From NCBI GenBank assembly GCA_021775195.1, contig JAJFIG010000397.1:1-7389 (forward strand): 7,389 nt of DNA. The letters are read 5' to 3'. A program made the position numbers and the translations under genes. Below the pieces are notes generated by a model. It was not told where the DNA came from. It saw nothing but the letters and a program-made list of their open reading frames with translations, and ran no database searches. Positions 6,644 through 7,389 of this stretch are shown piece after piece. Positions within the stretch are counted from its first letter, which is position 1, and the number at the start of each line of letters is the position of its first letter. The stretch comes from Rhodospirillales bacterium. Its GTDB lineage: Bacteria > Pseudomonadota > Alphaproteobacteria > Rhodospirillales > 2-02-FULL-58-16.

Positions 6644-6799
6644 CGTTAGTCGTCTTGGAAAGGAAATGGGCTGTGCCAATACAGTCATCGATTCTATTTT
6701 GTGAGGGCATTTGACACGCCTTGTGGGCGAGATGCCACCTAAATTGTTGCTTATGAGGTCTTTCATCTCGACAGGTATGTGATAAGCATTTGCTATCGC
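6644..6799. promoter_or_regulatory. Divergent intergenic region, tadD side
   Basis: This is the part of the 210-nt gap between the divergent tadD and MarR-like genes that lies upstream of the regulator's promoter. On the minus strand a TAGAAT hexamer (plus coordinates 6691-6696), 5 of 6 matches to a -10 box and about 48 nt before the tadD start, is a possible promoter, but no convincing -35 box sits at the right distance. On the plus strand a perfect TTGACA (6711-6716) has no good -10 box at 16-18 nt; TAAATT (6740-6745) is 23 nt away. I found no RNA gene or repeat here. Confidence 0.3.
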
Positions 6800-6828
6800 T
6801 TGCCGGTTTTGGCAAAACCTCCTATAAC
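6800..6828 (+). promoter_or_regulatory. Promoter of the MarR/LdtR-like gene with an internal palindrome
   Basis: TTGCCG (6800-6805, 4 of 6 matches to a -35 box) and TATAAC (6823-6828, 5 of 6 matches to a -10 box) are separated by exactly 17 nt. Transcription would start near 6835, giving a leader of about 20 nt before the GTG start. A perfect inverted repeat, GGTTTT (6805-6810) and AAAACC (6814-6819) around GGC, lies almost wholly inside the spacer. A repressor bound there would block RNA polymerase, so it is a candidate autoregulatory operator. The promoter is inferred from matches only. Confidence 0.55.
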
Positions 6829-6841
6829 TTCTGTACCTCAA

Positions 6842-6847
6842 AGGAAG
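6842..6847 (+). promoter_or_regulatory. Ribosome binding site deciding the MarR-like gene start
   Basis: AGGAAG lies 6 nt before GTG 6854, an ideal spacing. It supports that start over the in-frame GTG at 6779, which is upstream of the likely promoter and adds 25 residues with no family character. Confidence 0.7.
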
Positions 6848-6853
6848 TCTGGC

Positions 6854-7309
6854 GTGAAAAAAGAATATTTGGAACTGACCCGTCTTATCGAGCGCCTGCA
6901 CCGGCGGTTTCTCGATGTGCTGAGAGCTGAACTGAACCGCATGGGTATTAAGGACATCAATGCGGTCCAGGCGTTGCTGCTTGCCAACATCGGTGAAGAA
7001 GAGATCGTCATCCGTGACTTGGTGGAGCGCGGTTATTATCAAGGATCCAACGTTTCCTACAACATCAAGAAGTTGGTGGAAATGGGATATCTGGAGCAGG
7101 AACGTTCTACTCATGATCGCCGGTCCGTGCGAATCAACCTGACGGAAAAGGCGATGACCGTTGTCACCAGCATTCGCGAACTCGAGGAACGCAATGCCCT
7201 GGCTCTGGGAGAACACGGCGTGAGTGTCGAGGAGATCGACTCGGTTTGCAATATGCTGCGACGGCTTGAACGTACCTGGACGGACTACGTTCATTACGGC
7301 GCCCGCTGA
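6854..7309 (+). CDS. MarR-family winged-helix regulator, LdtR-like
   Basis: This 151-residue protein starts at GTG 6854 and ends at TGA 7307-7309. An N-terminal helix (YLELTRLIERLHRRFLDVLR, 5-24) leads into a winged helix-turn-helix: helices around INAVQALLLANIG (35-47) and EIVIRDLVERG (50-60), a recognition helix SNVSYNIKKLVEMG (65-78), and a wing with EQERSTHDRRSVRINL (81-96). A C-terminal helical pair (98-147) is the likely dimer interface. The GYYQGSNVSYNIKKLVE block is, as I recall, strongly conserved in a small alphaproteobacterial MarR subfamily that includes LdtR, a regulator linked to an L,D-transpeptidase gene and stress tolerance. The assignment rests on recalled similarity, and the target genes here are unknown. 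Its own promoter and ribosome site lie just upstream. It is divergent from tadD, but a functional link to the pilus is not shown. Confidence 0.85.
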   Translation: MKKEYLELTRLIERLHRRFLDVLRAELNRMGIKDINAVQALLLANIGEEEIVIRDLVERGYYQGSNVSYNIKKLVEMGYLEQERSTHDRRSVRINLTEKAMTVVTSIRELEERNALALGEHGVSVEEIDSVCNMLRRLERTWTDYVHYGAR

Positions 7310-7389
7310 GGGCTGAGTCCGGGGCCGACAACCGGCCAAATTGATTCTTTCCAGATATAACGGGTTTCAAATAGGGCTTAGGCTTGCCT
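7310..7389. other. Right-edge intergenic stretch
   Basis: No gene is recognisable here. A short hairpin, GGCCG (7323-7327) with CGGCC (7333-7337) around a 5-nt loop, follows the regulator gene but lacks a T-tract, so it is at best a weak terminator. TATAAC at 7356-7361 looks like a -10 box, but there is no -35 box at a suitable distance. A gene may begin beyond the window. Confidence 0.3.

Noticed and set aside
6662..6681. TGGCAC on the minus strand as a sigma-54 promoter for tadD
   Set aside because: The -24 half matches, but the required GC at -12 is absent (TT at the right spacing).
6779..6853. GTG 6779 as the start of the MarR-like gene
   Set aside because: It is upstream of the likely promoter and has no good ribosome site, whereas GTG 6854 has AGGAAG at ideal spacing and gives the expected N-terminus.
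6644..7339. Open minus-strand frame extending tadD upstream by 232 codons, antisense to the regulator gene
   Set aside because: The extension has no domain character and covers a well-supported gene on the other strand. A lipoprotein signal begins at 6643, so the openness is a by-product of composition.

Overview
The window is a piece of an alphaproteobacterial chromosome. It carries the 3' part of a tad/cpa (tight adherence, Flp-type IVb pilus) operon, followed by a convergent tadD-type lipoprotein gene and a divergent MarR/LdtR-type regulator. Three things point to Alphaproteobacteria: the cpaD-cpaE-cpaF-tadB-tadC order, the CpaE form of TadZ with an N-terminal receiver-like domain, and a small winged-helix regulator of a type I associate with that class. 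A Rhodospirillales-like lineage is plausible, but the sequence does not settle the order.

Layout. Positions 1-588 hold the 3' part of cpaD, which is open at the left edge. cpaE (591-1811), cpaF (1808-3493), tadB (3510-4502) and tadC (4499-5482) follow on the plus strand. Most junctions are 2-nt gaps or ATGA overlaps, so this is one translationally coupled operon. The prepilin, prepilin peptidase, cpaB and secretin genes are not here and would lie upstream or elsewhere. Positions 5483-5767 hold no convincing gene but are packed with hairpins. Two diverged copies of a two-hairpin element lie 162 nt apart, and every base change in their stems keeps pairing. The second copy ends in a strong intrinsic terminator. 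tadD (5768-6643) is on the minus strand and converges on the operon. A 210-nt intergenic region separates it from a MarR/LdtR-type gene (6854-7309, plus). The last 80 nt hold no recognisable gene.

How the genes work together. CpaF is the assembly ATPase and TadB and TadC are the inner-membrane platform. CpaE is the ParA/MinD-like localisation factor. CpaD and TadD act at the outer membrane, probably on secretin assembly. The MarR-like gene has its own promoter, with a perfect inverted repeat between the -35 and -10 boxes, and may be unrelated to the pilus genes.

Most notable points: (1) the covarying, hairpin-rich element between tadC and tadD; (2) an apparent tandem duplication of the N-terminal helical domain of CpaF, making it longer than usual; (3) the operator-like palindrome inside the MarR-gene promoter; (4) tadD inverted relative to the operon.
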